Of a stretch of 64,000 nt of DNA, positions 50,657 to 59,691 are shown one piece after another. Both the position numbers and the translations under genes were made by a program. Every line of letters begins with the position of its first letter. Within the stretch, counting starts at the first letter, position 1. The stretch covers positions 1-64,000 of the forward strand of contig JANQLK010000022.1 of assembly GCA_028280615.1 (NCBI GenBank), in the 5' to 3' direction. The notes below the pieces were generated by a model. The model did not search any database. It had not been told where the DNA came from and was given only the letters and a program-made list of their open reading frames with translations. This DNA is from Woeseiaceae bacterium (GTDB lineage: Bacteria > Pseudomonadota > Gammaproteobacteria > Steroidobacterales > Woeseiaceae).

Positions 50657-51931
50657 ATGGAAGACGTAACGCAGATTTCGGCGCAGGTCACGGAACTCGC
50701 CTATGCGCTCGACACGTTTTATTTTCTCGTCATGGGCGCGCTCGTCATGTGGATGGCGGCGGGTTTCACGATGCTCGAAGCCGGCCTGGTTCGCGCCAAG
50801 AACACGGCTGAGATTCTCACCAAGAACGTCGGGCTGTATTCGATCGCCTGCATCATGTACATGGTCTGCGGTTACACGATCATGTACCCGTCCGACGCAT
50901 CCAACCTGTTCCTGCAGTTCGGCGACGGGCTGCTGGGCCGCGGCGACAATTCCGCCGAGGACGTGATCGCGAGCGCCGGCGAGACCTACTACTCCGGTCT
51001 GTCGGATTTCTTCTTCCAGGTCGTGTTCGTCGCGACCGCGATGTCAATCGTCTCGGGCGCGGTCGCGGAACGCATGAAACTCTGGGCGTTCTTCGCGTTC
51101 GCGGTCATCCTGACGGGCTTCATTTACCCGATCCAGGGCTTCTGGAACTGGGGCGGCGGCTTCCTTTCGGAGAACTTCGGCTATTCCGACTTCGCGGGCT
51201 CCGGCACCGTGCATCTGTGCGGCGCGGCCGCGGCGCTTGCCGGCGTCATCGTGCTCGGCGCGCGCAGGGGCAAGTACGGCCCGGCCGGCCAGGTGAACGC
51301 GATACCGGGGTGCAATTTACCCCTTGCGACGCTCGGTACGCTGATCCTTTGGCTCGGCTGGTTCGGCTTCAACGGCGGCTCGGAGCTCAAGGTGTCCGAC
51401 GTCGGCGAGGCGAACGCCGTCGCGCTCGTTTTCGTGAACACGAACATGGCGGCCGCCGGCGGGCTCGTCGCGGCGCTGCTGCTGTCGAGACTCTGGTTCG
51501 GCAAGGCCGATCTCACGATGGCGCTGAACGGCGCGCTCGCCGGACTCGTCGCGATCACGGCGGACCCGTTGTCGCCGTCACCGCTGCTTGCCACGGTCAT
51601 CGGGGCGATCGGCGGCCTGCTCGTCGTGGGCTCGATCGTCCTGTTCGACAAGCTCAAGATCGACGATCCGGTCGGCGCCATATCGGTGCACGGGACGGTC
51701 GGCATCTGGGGCGTGATCGCGGTGCTGTTCTCGAACGGCGACGCGAGCCCCTCGGGCCAGCTCGTCGGGATTCTGAGCATATTCGCCTGGGCGTTCATCG
51801 TGAGCCTCGCGGCGTGGTTCGCGCTCAAGGCGATCATGGGCATCCGCGTATCGGAAGAAGACGAATACGAGGGTGTCGATCTCTCCGAATGCGGCCTCGA
51901 GGCCTACCCGGAGTTCACGTCCGCCGAGTAG
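50657..51931 (+). CDS. amtB: Ammonium transporter AmtB
   Basis: 424 residues, eleven helices. Amt motifs: LVMWMAAGFTMLEAGLVRAKNT at the N-terminus, DFAGSGTVHLCGAAAALAG with the first pore His, and AISVHGTVGIWG with the second. No long signal peptide precedes the first helix. GGGGAGG precedes the ATG. Conducts ammonia and is inhibited by GlnK. Confidence 0.96.
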   Translation: MEDVTQISAQVTELAYALDTFYFLVMGALVMWMAAGFTMLEAGLVRAKNTAEILTKNVGLYSIACIMYMVCGYTIMYPSDASNLFLQFGDGLLGRGDNSAEDVIASAGETYYSGLSDFFFQVVFVATAMSIVSGAVAERMKLWAFFAFAVILTGFIYPIQGFWNWGGGFLSENFGYSDFAGSGTVHLCGAAAALAGVIVLGARRGKYGPAGQVNAIPGCNLPLATLGTLILWLGWFGFNGGSELKVSDVGEANAVALVFVNTNMAAAGGLVAALLLSRLWFGKADLTMALNGALAGLVAITADPLSPSPLLATVIGAIGGLLVVGSIVLFDKLKIDDPVGAISVHGTVGIWGVIAVLFSNGDASPSGQLVGILSIFAWAFIVSLAAWFALKAIMGIRVSEEDEYEGVDLSECGLEAYPEFTSAE

Positions 51932-51964
51932 CCCCGGGCAACGTCATCGCCGTGCCCGGCACGT

Positions 51965-52019
51965 CGGGGTCCGTCGTTTGCTCCTCCCCCCCTTGATTGC
52001 GGAGCAAAGGCGGACCCCG
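51965..52019. repeat. Long imperfect palindrome, REP/IS-end-like
   Basis: CGGGGTCCG-TCG-TTTGCTCC faces GGAGCAAA-GG-CGGACCCCG around a 16-base loop, 17 paired bases in two blocks. Starts 33 bases after the amtB stop. Could terminate amtB transcripts but lacks a T run; GGGGTC...GACCCC palindromes are common REP forms. Confidence 0.55.
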
Positions 52020-52189
52020 AATTCTGTCCGTCCCGATACCGCGCGGCGGCCGTCCGCTCGCGCCCGGACCCGGCTATCCGACCGATTCGGCGCCGGCTTA
52101 TGTAAGCTGGGCGATTCCCGCAGTCGCTCCGGGATGGCCGCCATTCAGCCGTTTCTCAGGTCCCGGCGGCACGTCACGTCCGGTGAGCG

Positions 52190-52205
52190 TGTGATTTCAT
52201 TCACA
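52190..52205. promoter_or_regulatory. CRP/Vfr-type binding site
   Basis: TGTGATTTCATTCACA has both perfect half-sites (TGTGA-N6-TCACA). Its centre (52197.5) lies exactly 41.5 bases from a start at 52239 predicted from the extended -10 downstream, the class II activation geometry. Confidence 0.75.
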
Positions 52206-52223
52206 GCGCCTGTCCCGGCCACG

Positions 52224-52232
52224 TGATTTAAT
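52224..52232 (+). promoter_or_regulatory. Extended -10 of the CRP-type promoter
   Basis: TGATTTAAT (TG-n-TTTAAT, five of six to consensus). Predicted start 52239, leader 42 bases to the DUF4124 ATG, with AAGGA in the leader. Confidence 0.55.
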
Positions 52233-52280
52233 ACATGCAGTTGAAGCCGCGCGCGGCCTGCGCGCAAGGACAGACACACG

Positions 52281-52769
52281 ATGGACGGAACACCGCGGAT
52301 CGCAGGACTGGCGCTGACCCTCGGACTATCGATCTTTGCGAGCGGCGCAGCGGCGTCCGAGATCTACCGCTATACGGACGAGGACGGCAACATCCACTTC
52401 ACCGATCGTCCGACCGGCCAGTCCGACGTCGAGCGCGTGGCTATCGTCTCCCGTCCCACCGACGACGCCGCCGTCCAGCAGCGCTACGAGGCGCGGTTCG
52501 GCGAGTCCGACGAACCCGACGTCGAGGTCGAGGTCGCTCAGGAAGACCAGGACGAGAACGGGCCCCGTACACGAAACGACCATCTCGTCGAGGCGGAGCA
52601 GCGCGCGAGGGCGTGCGCCGAGCATCGGGCGCGCCTCGAAATGCTGGATGCCGCGCGGCGCCTCTACCGCGAAGACGCCAGCACGGGCGAGCGCACGTAC
52701 CTCGATGACGATCAGATCGAGGAAGCCCGGGCCAGGGAGCGGCAGCTCGTCGCCGATACCTGCGACTAG
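52281..52769 (+). CDS. DUF4124 domain protein
   Basis: 162 residues. Signal peptide ends SGAAA, then the DUF4124 motif EIYRYTDEDGNIHFTDRP, an acidic linker and a helical Arg/Glu-rich half with two widely spaced Cys. DUF4124 is an exported, probably envelope-binding domain of unknown role, common in gammaproteobacteria. It precedes the algZ homologue by 68 bases and may share its CRP-type promoter. Confidence 0.85.
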   Translation: MDGTPRIAGLALTLGLSIFASGAAASEIYRYTDEDGNIHFTDRPTGQSDVERVAIVSRPTDDAAVQQRYEARFGESDEPDVEVEVAQEDQDENGPRTRNDHLVEAEQRARACAEHRARLEMLDAARRLYREDASTGERTYLDDDQIEEARARERQLVADTCD

Positions 52770-52837
52770 TATCCTGACTCCACCCTCCCTCGCCGCGACC
52801 GGCTACAATTCGGTTGCTTTGGCGAAGGAGGGTCCCG

Positions 52838-53932
52838 TTGTCGGCTGAAGAAGAACGCGGCACGCAGGAATCGCAGGCCTTTCTGCCTGACTTCTGTGCG
52901 GCGGGAACGGTCTTCGTGGTCGTCCTCGTGGCCGAGCTTGTCGCCATCGCCGTATCGCTCGCCGGCCAGGACAGCACGACAGGGTTCCTGGTCGAGCTCG
53001 CCCGCACCTCGCTGTTCATTCTCTGGTTCGCCCTGCTCGGTTCTGCCCTGATGTGCTTCCTGCGCGAACGCCTGGAGGGCGCCGGCAAGACGCGCGCATT
53101 CGTATTCGGCTTCCTGATCCTGCTGGCTCTCCTGCTCTTAATGGCCGAGATCGCCTGGCGCGTGACACGGAGATTCACCGATCTCATCGTCGTCGAGGAC
53201 GGGCATGCGATGTTTGTGGCGCGTATCTTCACGATCGGCGCCATCGTGATCGCGCTCGCGATGCGCTACCTCTACGTGGCCGGTGAATGGCGGCGCAGCG
53301 TCGAGCTCGAGGCCGAGGCACGGATCGGCGCCCTGCAGGCGCTGATCCGCCCGCACTTCCTGTTCAACAGCATGAATACGATCGCATCGCTGACGCGCAG
53401 CAATCCGCGACAGGCCGAGGAGGCCGTCGAAGACCTCTCGGAGCTCATGCGCGCCAACCTGAGCGCGGGCCGCAATCGCTCGACGCTCGCACAGGAATTC
53501 GAAACCGCGAAGATGTACCAGCGCATCGAGGAGCTCAGGTTGGGCGACCGCCTGAGCGTTCTATGGGATACCGACGAACTGCCGCTCACGATGCTGATCC
53601 CCAGCCTGACGATCCAGCCGCTGCTCGAGAATGCGATCTTCCACGGCATCGAGCTCTTGCCCGACGGGGGCGAGGTACAGGTGACGGGCCGCCGTGACGG
53701 CAGCCGGATCGTCATCGAGATCGCCAACCCGATCGCAGCCAATGCCCGGCGCGCGAAACCGGGCAACAGGATGGCGCTTGGCAATATCCGCCAGCGATAC
53801 GAACTGGCCTATGGCTCGCGCGCGAGTATCGATGTCGAGACCGGCGACGGCCGCTACCTGGTCCGACTCAGGTTCCCTGCCGAGGAGGACGCCGCCTCGG
53901 CCGGCGAGGCCGCGGCGCGGCAGGCTGGCTGA
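52838..53932 (+). CDS. algZ: LytS/AlgZ-type membrane sensor histidine kinase
   Basis: 364 residues. Start set at TTG 52838 with AAGGAGG six bases upstream. Four membrane helices in the first about 140 residues, then the His_kinase domain with phospho-accepting His in IRPHFLFNSMNTIASL and the N-box of the ATPase in PLLENAIFHG. The AlgZ/FimS family partners AlgR. It overlaps algR by one base. Gene order with hemC is as in Pseudomonas. Confidence 0.9.
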   Translation: MSAEEERGTQESQAFLPDFCAAGTVFVVVLVAELVAIAVSLAGQDSTTGFLVELARTSLFILWFALLGSALMCFLRERLEGAGKTRAFVFGFLILLALLLLMAEIAWRVTRRFTDLIVVEDGHAMFVARIFTIGAIVIALAMRYLYVAGEWRRSVELEAEARIGALQALIRPHFLFNSMNTIASLTRSNPRQAEEAVEDLSELMRANLSAGRNRSTLAQEFETAKMYQRIEELRLGDRLSVLWDTDELPLTMLIPSLTIQPLLENAIFHGIELLPDGGEVQVTGRRDGSRIVIEIANPIAANARRAKPGNRMALGNIRQRYELAYGSRASIDVETGDGRYLVRLRFPAEEDAASAGEAAARQAG

Positions 53933-54678
53933 TGAGAGTCCTGATCGTCGACGACGAGAGGCCCGCGCGCGAGCGGCTGCGGCAGCTCGTGGACGAGATC
54001 GACGGCTACGAGGTAGCCGGCGAGGCCGAAAACGGCAGCGCGGCCATCGAACTCGCCTCGACGCTCGAACCCGACATCGTCCTGCTCGATATCCGTATGC
54101 CGGGCCTCGACGGCATCGAGGCGGCCCATCACCTGAACGCGGCCGATGAGCCGCCCGCCATCGTATTTGCGACCGCCTACGACGAGTACGCGATCGAGGC
54201 GTTCGATGCGCGCGCCATAGGTTACGTTTTGAAGCCGGTCCGGCGCGCGAAACTCGAAGCAGCCCTCGAGCAGGCCTCGCGGCTTGCGCGGGCGACACTC
54301 TCCGACGTGGCGAATGCCCCGGGTATGGAATCACGGCGCAACCACGTGTGCGTGCAGACCGGCGAGCGGCTGCGCCTGATAGCGCTCGACGATATCGACT
54401 ACTTCCGCGCCGACCAGAAATACGTCGCGGTGCACCACACGGACGGTGTGAGCCTGATCAGCGAATCCCTAAAATCGCTCGAAGAGGAGTTCGCGGAGCG
54501 CTTCGTGCGCATCCACAGGAGTGCACTCGTCGCGCTTTCCCGCATCGAGACGCTGGAAAAGTCCGCCGAAGGTCAGTACCGCGTGATGTTGCGCCGCCAC
54601 TCGCAACATGACGACGATGCGTTGATAATCAGCCGTCGTCACGTCGCCGAAGTGCGCCGGCGGCTCAAGGGAGGCTGA
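53932..54678 (+). CDS. algR: LytTR response regulator AlgR
   Basis: 248 residues. Receiver domain with acidic pocket DDE near the N-terminus, phosphorylated Asp in DIVLLDIRMPGLDG and the Lys in YVLKPV. C-terminal LytTR DNA-binding domain (DIDYFRADQKYVAVHH, FVRIHRSALVAL). In pseudomonads it governs motility, exopolysaccharide and virulence functions. Six bases before hemC. Confidence 0.93.
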   Translation: MRVLIVDDERPARERLRQLVDEIDGYEVAGEAENGSAAIELASTLEPDIVLLDIRMPGLDGIEAAHHLNAADEPPAIVFATAYDEYAIEAFDARAIGYVLKPVRRAKLEAALEQASRLARATLSDVANAPGMESRRNHVCVQTGERLRLIALDDIDYFRADQKYVAVHHTDGVSLISESLKSLEEEFAERFVRIHRSALVALSRIETLEKSAEGQYRVMLRRHSQHDDDALIISRRHVAEVRRRLKGG

Positions 54679-54684
54679 AGCTCG

Positions 54685-55611
54685 ATGAAGATCCGGATCG
54701 CGACGCGCAAGAGCGCGCTCGCCCTGTGGCAGGCGAACCACGTCGCCGCCCTGCTCGAGACGCTGGATGAGGTCAGCGGCGTCGAACTCGTACCGCTGTC
54801 GACGCGCGGCGATGAGATCCTGGACCGCAGCCTGCAGAAGGTCGGCGGCAAGGGCCTGTTCATCAAGGAACTCGAGATCGCCATCGAGGAGGGTGCGGCC
54901 GACATCGCCGTGCACTCGATGAAGGACGTGCCGGCCGACATGCCAGACGGGTTTCGCATTGCGGCCCTGCTCGAACGCGCGAACCACGCCGATGCCTTCG
55001 TGGCGCCCGACGGCGAACGCTTCGAATCCCTGCCCGAGGGCGCGCGAATCGGCAGCTCCAGCCTGCGGCGGCAGGCGCAGCTCAAGATGCTCAGGCCCGA
55101 TCTCGTCGTAGAGCCGCTCCGGGGCAACGTCAACACGCGCCTCAATAAACTCGACGACGGCAACTACGACGCAATCATACTGGCGGCCGCCGGCCTCGAG
55201 CGGCTCGGCATGGCCGAGCGTATCAGTCAGGAGTTCGCGCCCGGCGAGATGTTGCCGGCGGCGGCCCAGGGCGTGGTCGGCATCGAGTGCCGCGATGACG
55301 CCGAGGCGCTGATCGAGGTGCTCGAACCGCTGAACCACGCGCGCACGGTGCAGACGACAACGGCCGAGCGTGCCGTGGCGCGGCGGCTCGACGCCAGCTG
55401 CCAGTCGCCGGTCGCGGCGCATGCCGCGTTCGACGGCGGCGAGCTTGCCGTAACGGCGCTCGTCGCGCTGCCCGACGGCAGCGAATACCTGCGCGAAACG
55501 CTGACCGACAGCGCCGCGGACGCCGAATCGCTCGGCACCAAACTCGCTGAGTCATTGTTGGCGGGCGGCGCGACCGAGCTGCTCGAGCGCGCCGAGGCGA
55601 TGAGTGCCTGA
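54685..55611 (+). CDS. hemC: Hydroxymethylbilane synthase (porphobilinogen deaminase)
   Basis: 308 residues. MKIRIATRKSALALWQANHV at the start, active-site Asp in HSMKDVPADMP, and the LRRQAQL and RGNVNTRL substrate-binding stretches. The dipyrromethane-binding Cys is in RLDASCQSPVAA. Polymerises four porphobilinogens in tetrapyrrole synthesis. Overlaps hemD by eight bases. Confidence 0.96.
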   Translation: MKIRIATRKSALALWQANHVAALLETLDEVSGVELVPLSTRGDEILDRSLQKVGGKGLFIKELEIAIEEGAADIAVHSMKDVPADMPDGFRIAALLERANHADAFVAPDGERFESLPEGARIGSSSLRRQAQLKMLRPDLVVEPLRGNVNTRLNKLDDGNYDAIILAAAGLERLGMAERISQEFAPGEMLPAAAQGVVGIECRDDAEALIEVLEPLNHARTVQTTTAERAVARRLDASCQSPVAAHAAFDGGELAVTALVALPDGSEYLRETLTDSAADAESLGTKLAESLLAGGATELLERAEAMSA

Positions 55612-56371
55612 CCCCTCGTCCGAGCGCCTGGGTGTCCTGGTCACGCGGCCGCGTGAGCAGGCCGAAGAACTCATCGAACTGCTGAATGCACGCGGCATGA
55701 ACGCGATCGCGTTCCCGGTGCTCGAGATCGTGCCGCAGCCGAACGCCGCCATCGAGACACAGGCCGTACGCGAGGGCCCCGCGGATATCACGATCTTCGT
55801 TAGCCCGAATGCCGTTCGCCACGGCCTCAAGTACGCGAGCGGGCGAATTGCCGCGATCGGTCCCGGTACGGCGGCCCGGATCGATGCAGCGGGCCGCGAA
55901 GTGGACATCGTGCCGGCCGACGGCTACGACTCGGAACACCTGCTCGCGGAGCCGTCGCTGGCATCGATGGACGGCGTGCGCGTGCGTATCGTGCGCGGCA
56001 ACGGCGGCCGAGAGCTGCTCGGGCGGACGCTCGAGACACGCGGTGCGAAGGTGCACTATCTCGAGGTATACACGCGGCGGCTGCCGGCCTCTGATGCCGC
56101 TGTCCGCGAGGCCGTCGAGCGTGCCTGGCGGCGCGGCGGCATCGACTTCGTGATTGCCATGAGCGTGCAGTCGCTCAGGAATCTCGAATCTCTGTTGCCC
56201 GTCCTGAAGCGCGATTCTCTCGCCGGCACCGTACTGGTGACGCCGGCGGCTCGTGTGTTAAAAGAACTCGAACAGAGCTATCCCGGCTGTGCGGTGGTGC
56301 TGGCGGACGGTCCGTCGGCGGCCCACATCGCCGACGCCATCGAGAGCGCGGCGCAGAGCCGGCCGAGCTGA
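55604..56371 (+). CDS. hemD: Uroporphyrinogen-III synthase
   Basis: 255 residues from GTG 55604. Weakly conserved family recognised by GVLVTRPREQAEEL at the N-terminus, IFVSPNAVRHGL, AIGPGTAARI and the central VRIVRGNGGRELL, plus position between hemC and hemX. Cyclises hydroxymethylbilane with D-ring inversion. Confidence 0.93.
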   Translation: MPDPSSERLGVLVTRPREQAEELIELLNARGMNAIAFPVLEIVPQPNAAIETQAVREGPADITIFVSPNAVRHGLKYASGRIAAIGPGTAARIDAAGREVDIVPADGYDSEHLLAEPSLASMDGVRVRIVRGNGGRELLGRTLETRGAKVHYLEVYTRRLPASDAAVREAVERAWRRGGIDFVIAMSVQSLRNLESLLPVLKRDSLAGTVLVTPAARVLKELEQSYPGCAVVLADGPSAAHIADAIESAAQSRPS

Positions 56372-56409
56372 CCCGCATCCGCAGTGCGCGCCGATGAGCC
56401 GATGATCCG

Positions 56410-57615
56410 ATGAGCGAAAACGACACGAAGGCCTCCGACGACAAGGCGACCGAGGACGCCACGTTCGACGCGCTCGAAGAAGAGCTCGCCGCGGACGCGA
56501 CAGCTGAGCCGGCCGAGGACGACACACCCCCCGCGAAGCGCGCGGTCGGCGTTGTCTCGGTTGCCTGGGGAGCCCTGTTCCTGGCCCTCGTAGGCGTAGC
56601 CGGCGTCGGCTACGTCATCGTCGACGACAGCGGCGAAAACCAGATCCTCGACGACGCACGGATTGCCGTCGACAACCTGCGGGCCGACCTGGCCGCCGCC
56701 AACGAGACAATCGAGTCGCTGCGCGCCGAGGTGCAGTCCGCGCAGTCTGCGGCCGGCTCGGCCGGTGACGACAATGCGTCCCTCGAGCGCGAACTCGAGC
56801 GCCTCGAGCGGGAACTCGAGGAGCGGTCCGGCGTGCTGGATTCGCTGCCGCCGCGGATGAGTTCGATCGAGCGAACGGTCGCGGCGCTCGAAGGCGTGTC
56901 GGTCGAGGCGCGCAACACTTACCTGGTCGCCGAGGCCGAGTACTACATGCAGATCGCGAACGCGCAGCTGCAGCTGGCCAGCAACCCCGAGCTCGCATCG
57001 CTGGCGCTGGCCCAGGCCGACGACAGGCTGCTCACGCTGGGCGATCCCGGTCTCACCGATACGCGCCGGGCGCTGGCCGATGAGATCGCGGCGCTCGAGG
57101 CGCTCGAACGCCCAGACCTGGCCGGCGCGATTCTCACGCTCGGCAGCCTCGCCCGTGTCGTCCCGTCGCTGCCGCTCCGGCCGCCGGGCTTCGAACAGGA
57201 CAGCGGCGCCCTGCCCGCAGACGGCGACGCCGGGGCGGAGGGTGGGCTCGGCCGCGCCTGGAGTTCGTTCAAATCCGCCATCTCGGGTCTCTGGGACTAC
57301 TCGGCGCCCGGCATCGAGGATGCGCCGCTCTTGACGCCCGACGCGGAGCCGCTGCTGCGCGCCAACCTGTCGCTCATGCTGCAGGCTTCGCGGCTGGCGC
57401 TGTTGCGCGGCGAACAGGCGATGTTCGACCAGAGCCTCGACGATGCCGACGCGTGGCTCACGACCTATTTCGACACGCGCAGCGCGCAGGTCACGGGCGC
57501 GCGTGACACGATCGGGGAGATTCGCGGCAACTACGCGGCAATGGCGAACCCCGACATCTCGGGGTCCTTGAGGCTCCTTCGGCAGTACAAGACCCTGGCC
57601 GGCATCGCGCAATGA
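56410..57615 (+). CDS. hemX: HemX family membrane protein
   Basis: 401 residues. Acidic cytoplasmic N-terminus, one helix (VSVAWGALFLALVGVAGVGYVIV), a coiled coil (ASLERELERLERELEERS) and a periplasmic HemX domain (NTYLVAEAEYYMQIANAQLQL). Although once labelled a methyltransferase, this family lacks a SAM site; it is thought to help haem synthesis at the membrane. Overlaps hemY by four bases. Confidence 0.92.
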   Translation: MSENDTKASDDKATEDATFDALEEELAADATAEPAEDDTPPAKRAVGVVSVAWGALFLALVGVAGVGYVIVDDSGENQILDDARIAVDNLRADLAAANETIESLRAEVQSAQSAAGSAGDDNASLERELERLERELEERSGVLDSLPPRMSSIERTVAALEGVSVEARNTYLVAEAEYYMQIANAQLQLASNPELASLALAQADDRLLTLGDPGLTDTRRALADEIAALEALERPDLAGAILTLGSLARVVPSLPLRPPGFEQDSGALPADGDAGAEGGLGRAWSSFKSAISGLWDYSAPGIEDAPLLTPDAEPLLRANLSLMLQASRLALLRGEQAMFDQSLDDADAWLTTYFDTRSAQVTGARDTIGEIRGNYAAMANPDISGSLRLLRQYKTLAGIAQ

Positions 57616-58817
57616 AATTCGGCCTGATCGTCGTCGTCGTCGCGCTCGTGACCACGTTCGTCGCCCATCAGTTCATCGAAGACCCGGGCTACGTGCTGAT
57701 CAGCCTGGGCGGCCATACGATCCGGACCTCCGTGCCGGTGCTGTTGTTCGGCATCGCAACGCTGATCGCCCTTCTCTGGGGCGTCCGGCAAATCTGGCTC
57801 GCCCCGCGCCGGCTCGGCCAGGCCTACGGCAGGGGCCGCGCCGAGCGTTCGGGAAAGAAGCTGACGGCGGGCATGATCGAGGTCGCCGAGGGCAACTACG
57901 CGCGCGGCGAAAAGATGCTTGCGCGCGCGGCCGCGTCGAGCAACGCGCCGCTGTTCAACTATCTGCAGGCGGCGCGCGCGGCGCATCTGCAGGGCCGCGA
58001 CGAGCGCCGCGACGAGTGGCTGAAGCTCGCCTACGACGAGACGCCCGAGGCCACCAACGCCGTGCTGCTCACGCAGGCCGAGTTCCAGCTCGACCGCGGC
58101 CAGCACGAACTCGCACTGGCGACGCTCAGGCGCATCGAAGAGAACTCCCGCGACCATAGCTATGCCCTGGATTTGCTGGGACGTCTCTATTACGAGCTCG
58201 AGGACTGGCCTCAGCTGGAGGAACTCCTGCCGCGGCTCGAGAAACAGGGCCGCGTAAAACCCGAGAAACTGCGCACCTGGCGCATCCGGGTGCACGCGGA
58301 ACAGCTCGGAGCGGCGGGTGACGGCGACGCGGTCATCGACGAATGGCAACGCGTGCCCAGAAAGCTGCGTAACGATCCCGATCTGCTGGATGCCTATTAC
58401 CTTGCGCTGATCCGAACCGGCAGGCACAGCAAGGCGGAGAAGGATCTCGTGGCGGCGATCAGGTCCGGCTGGAGCGGTCCGCTGGTCCGGCTGTACGGGC
58501 TCGTCGAAGGCGACGACGCCTCGGCGCAGCTCAAGCGCGCGGAGGACTGGCTAAGGCAGCGCCCGGAGGACCCGGACCTGTTGCTGACGGCCGCGAGGCT
58601 TTGCCTGCGCAATGAGCTCTGGGGCAAGGCCCGTAGTTATCTCGAGTCGGTACTGAGCGTGCGGCCGACGCCCGATGCGTATCACGTCTACGGCAGGCTC
58701 CTGACCCAGCTCGGCGAGAGCGATGCCGCCGCGGCAGCCTACCGGGACGGTCTCGACCTGGCCGCCACGGGGCCCGACACGACGGCCATCCCGCATCTCG
58801 AGGATGTCGAAGGCTAG
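57612..58817 (+). CDS. hemY: HemY family TPR membrane protein
   Basis: 401 residues. Two N-terminal helices with the HemY_N region (FVAHQFIEDPGYVLISLGGHTIRTS), then TPR repeats across residues 100-390. Not the protoporphyrinogen oxidase of Gram-positive bacteria that shares the symbol. Overlaps the next gene by one base. Confidence 0.92.
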   Translation: MKFGLIVVVVALVTTFVAHQFIEDPGYVLISLGGHTIRTSVPVLLFGIATLIALLWGVRQIWLAPRRLGQAYGRGRAERSGKKLTAGMIEVAEGNYARGEKMLARAAASSNAPLFNYLQAARAAHLQGRDERRDEWLKLAYDETPEATNAVLLTQAEFQLDRGQHELALATLRRIEENSRDHSYALDLLGRLYYELEDWPQLEELLPRLEKQGRVKPEKLRTWRIRVHAEQLGAAGDGDAVIDEWQRVPRKLRNDPDLLDAYYLALIRTGRHSKAEKDLVAAIRSGWSGPLVRLYGLVEGDDASAQLKRAEDWLRQRPEDPDLLLTAARLCLRNELWGKARSYLESVLSVRPTPDAYHVYGRLLTQLGESDAAAAAYRDGLDLAATGPDTTAIPHLEDVEG

Positions 58818-59689
58818 TGTCGTGCGAGCGCGTCCTGATCGTCGGTGTCGGCTACACGGGCAGCCGGCTGCTCGGAAGACTCGATACCGCGGTCGGCTTG
58901 AGCCGTTCGGCGGTGCCCGGCACCGGAAACCGTTTCGTGGTCGACCTCGACGACGCCGACGCGACGGCGATCGAGAGTCAGCCCGGGGACAAGGTCGTCT
59001 ACACCGTGCCGCCCGCCCGCGATGCCGACAACGACCTGCGCCTCGAGCGGTTTCTCGACCGGTTGAGCAATGCGCCGGCCCGAATCGTGTACCTCGGCAC
59101 GAGCGGCGTGTACGGCAATCACGACGGCGCGACCGTGACCGAGGATACGCCGGTCAACCCTTCCACGGACCGGGCCCGCCGCCGCGTGGCTGCCGAGCAG
59201 ACGCTTGCCCGCTGGTGCGCGGGGAGCGGCGCTGAATTCGTCGGCCTGCGTGTGCCGGGTATTTACGGGCCGGGCAGGCTCGGCACGGATCGTCTCGGGG
59301 CCGGGACGACCGTTATTCGGGAGTCCGAGGCGGGGCCGGGCAACCGCATTCACGTCGACGACCTCGCGAGCGCGGCGATCGCCGCGCTGTCCGACGCGGC
59401 ACCGGCCGGCATCTACAACGTGGGCGATGGCGACTACCGCTCGTCGACGTGGTTTCTGAACGAGGTCGCCCGCCAGGCGGGACTGCCCGCACCGCACGAG
59501 ATCAGCCGCGACGAGGCGTTCGAGACCTTCAGTCCCATGCGCCTGTCGTTCTTGCGGGAGTCGCGGCGCGTGGACGTCGGCAGGATGCGCGACATCCTGC
59601 GGCCCGAGTTCGCTTACGCCGATCCCGCCGCGGGTATCGCCGCGTCTCTGGCGGAAGAGAAATCCGTCGCGGGGAAGCTGTCAGAGTAA
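58817..59689 (+). CDS. NAD(P)-dependent epimerase/dehydratase-like SDR (YeeZ-like)
   Basis: 290 residues from GTG 58817, whose G overlaps the hemY stop (TAGTG). Dinucleotide motif VGVGYTGSRLL (GxGxxG), the SDR region IVYLGTSGVYGNHDGA with Ser and Tyr, and GIYGPGR. The catalytic Lys of extended SDRs is not obvious (ARRRVAAEQTL has Arg/Ala there), so it may be atypical. Last gene of the algZ-hem run; sits convergent with parA. Confidence 0.85.
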   Translation: MSCERVLIVGVGYTGSRLLGRLDTAVGLSRSAVPGTGNRFVVDLDDADATAIESQPGDKVVYTVPPARDADNDLRLERFLDRLSNAPARIVYLGTSGVYGNHDGATVTEDTPVNPSTDRARRRVAAEQTLARWCAGSGAEFVGLRVPGIYGPGRLGTDRLGAGTTVIRESEAGPGNRIHVDDLASAAIAALSDAAPAGIYNVGDGDYRSSTWFLNEVARQAGLPAPHEISRDEAFETFSPMRLSFLRESRRVDVGRMRDILRPEFAYADPAAGIAASLAEEKSVAGKLSE

Positions 59690-59691
59690 CC

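Larger units (their letters stand above)
51932..52280. other. 349-base intergenic region after amtB
   Basis: Holds a long hairpin element (51965-52019), then a CRP/Vfr-type site and extended -10 that form a class II promoter for the DUF4124 gene. No gene seen. Confidence 0.65.
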
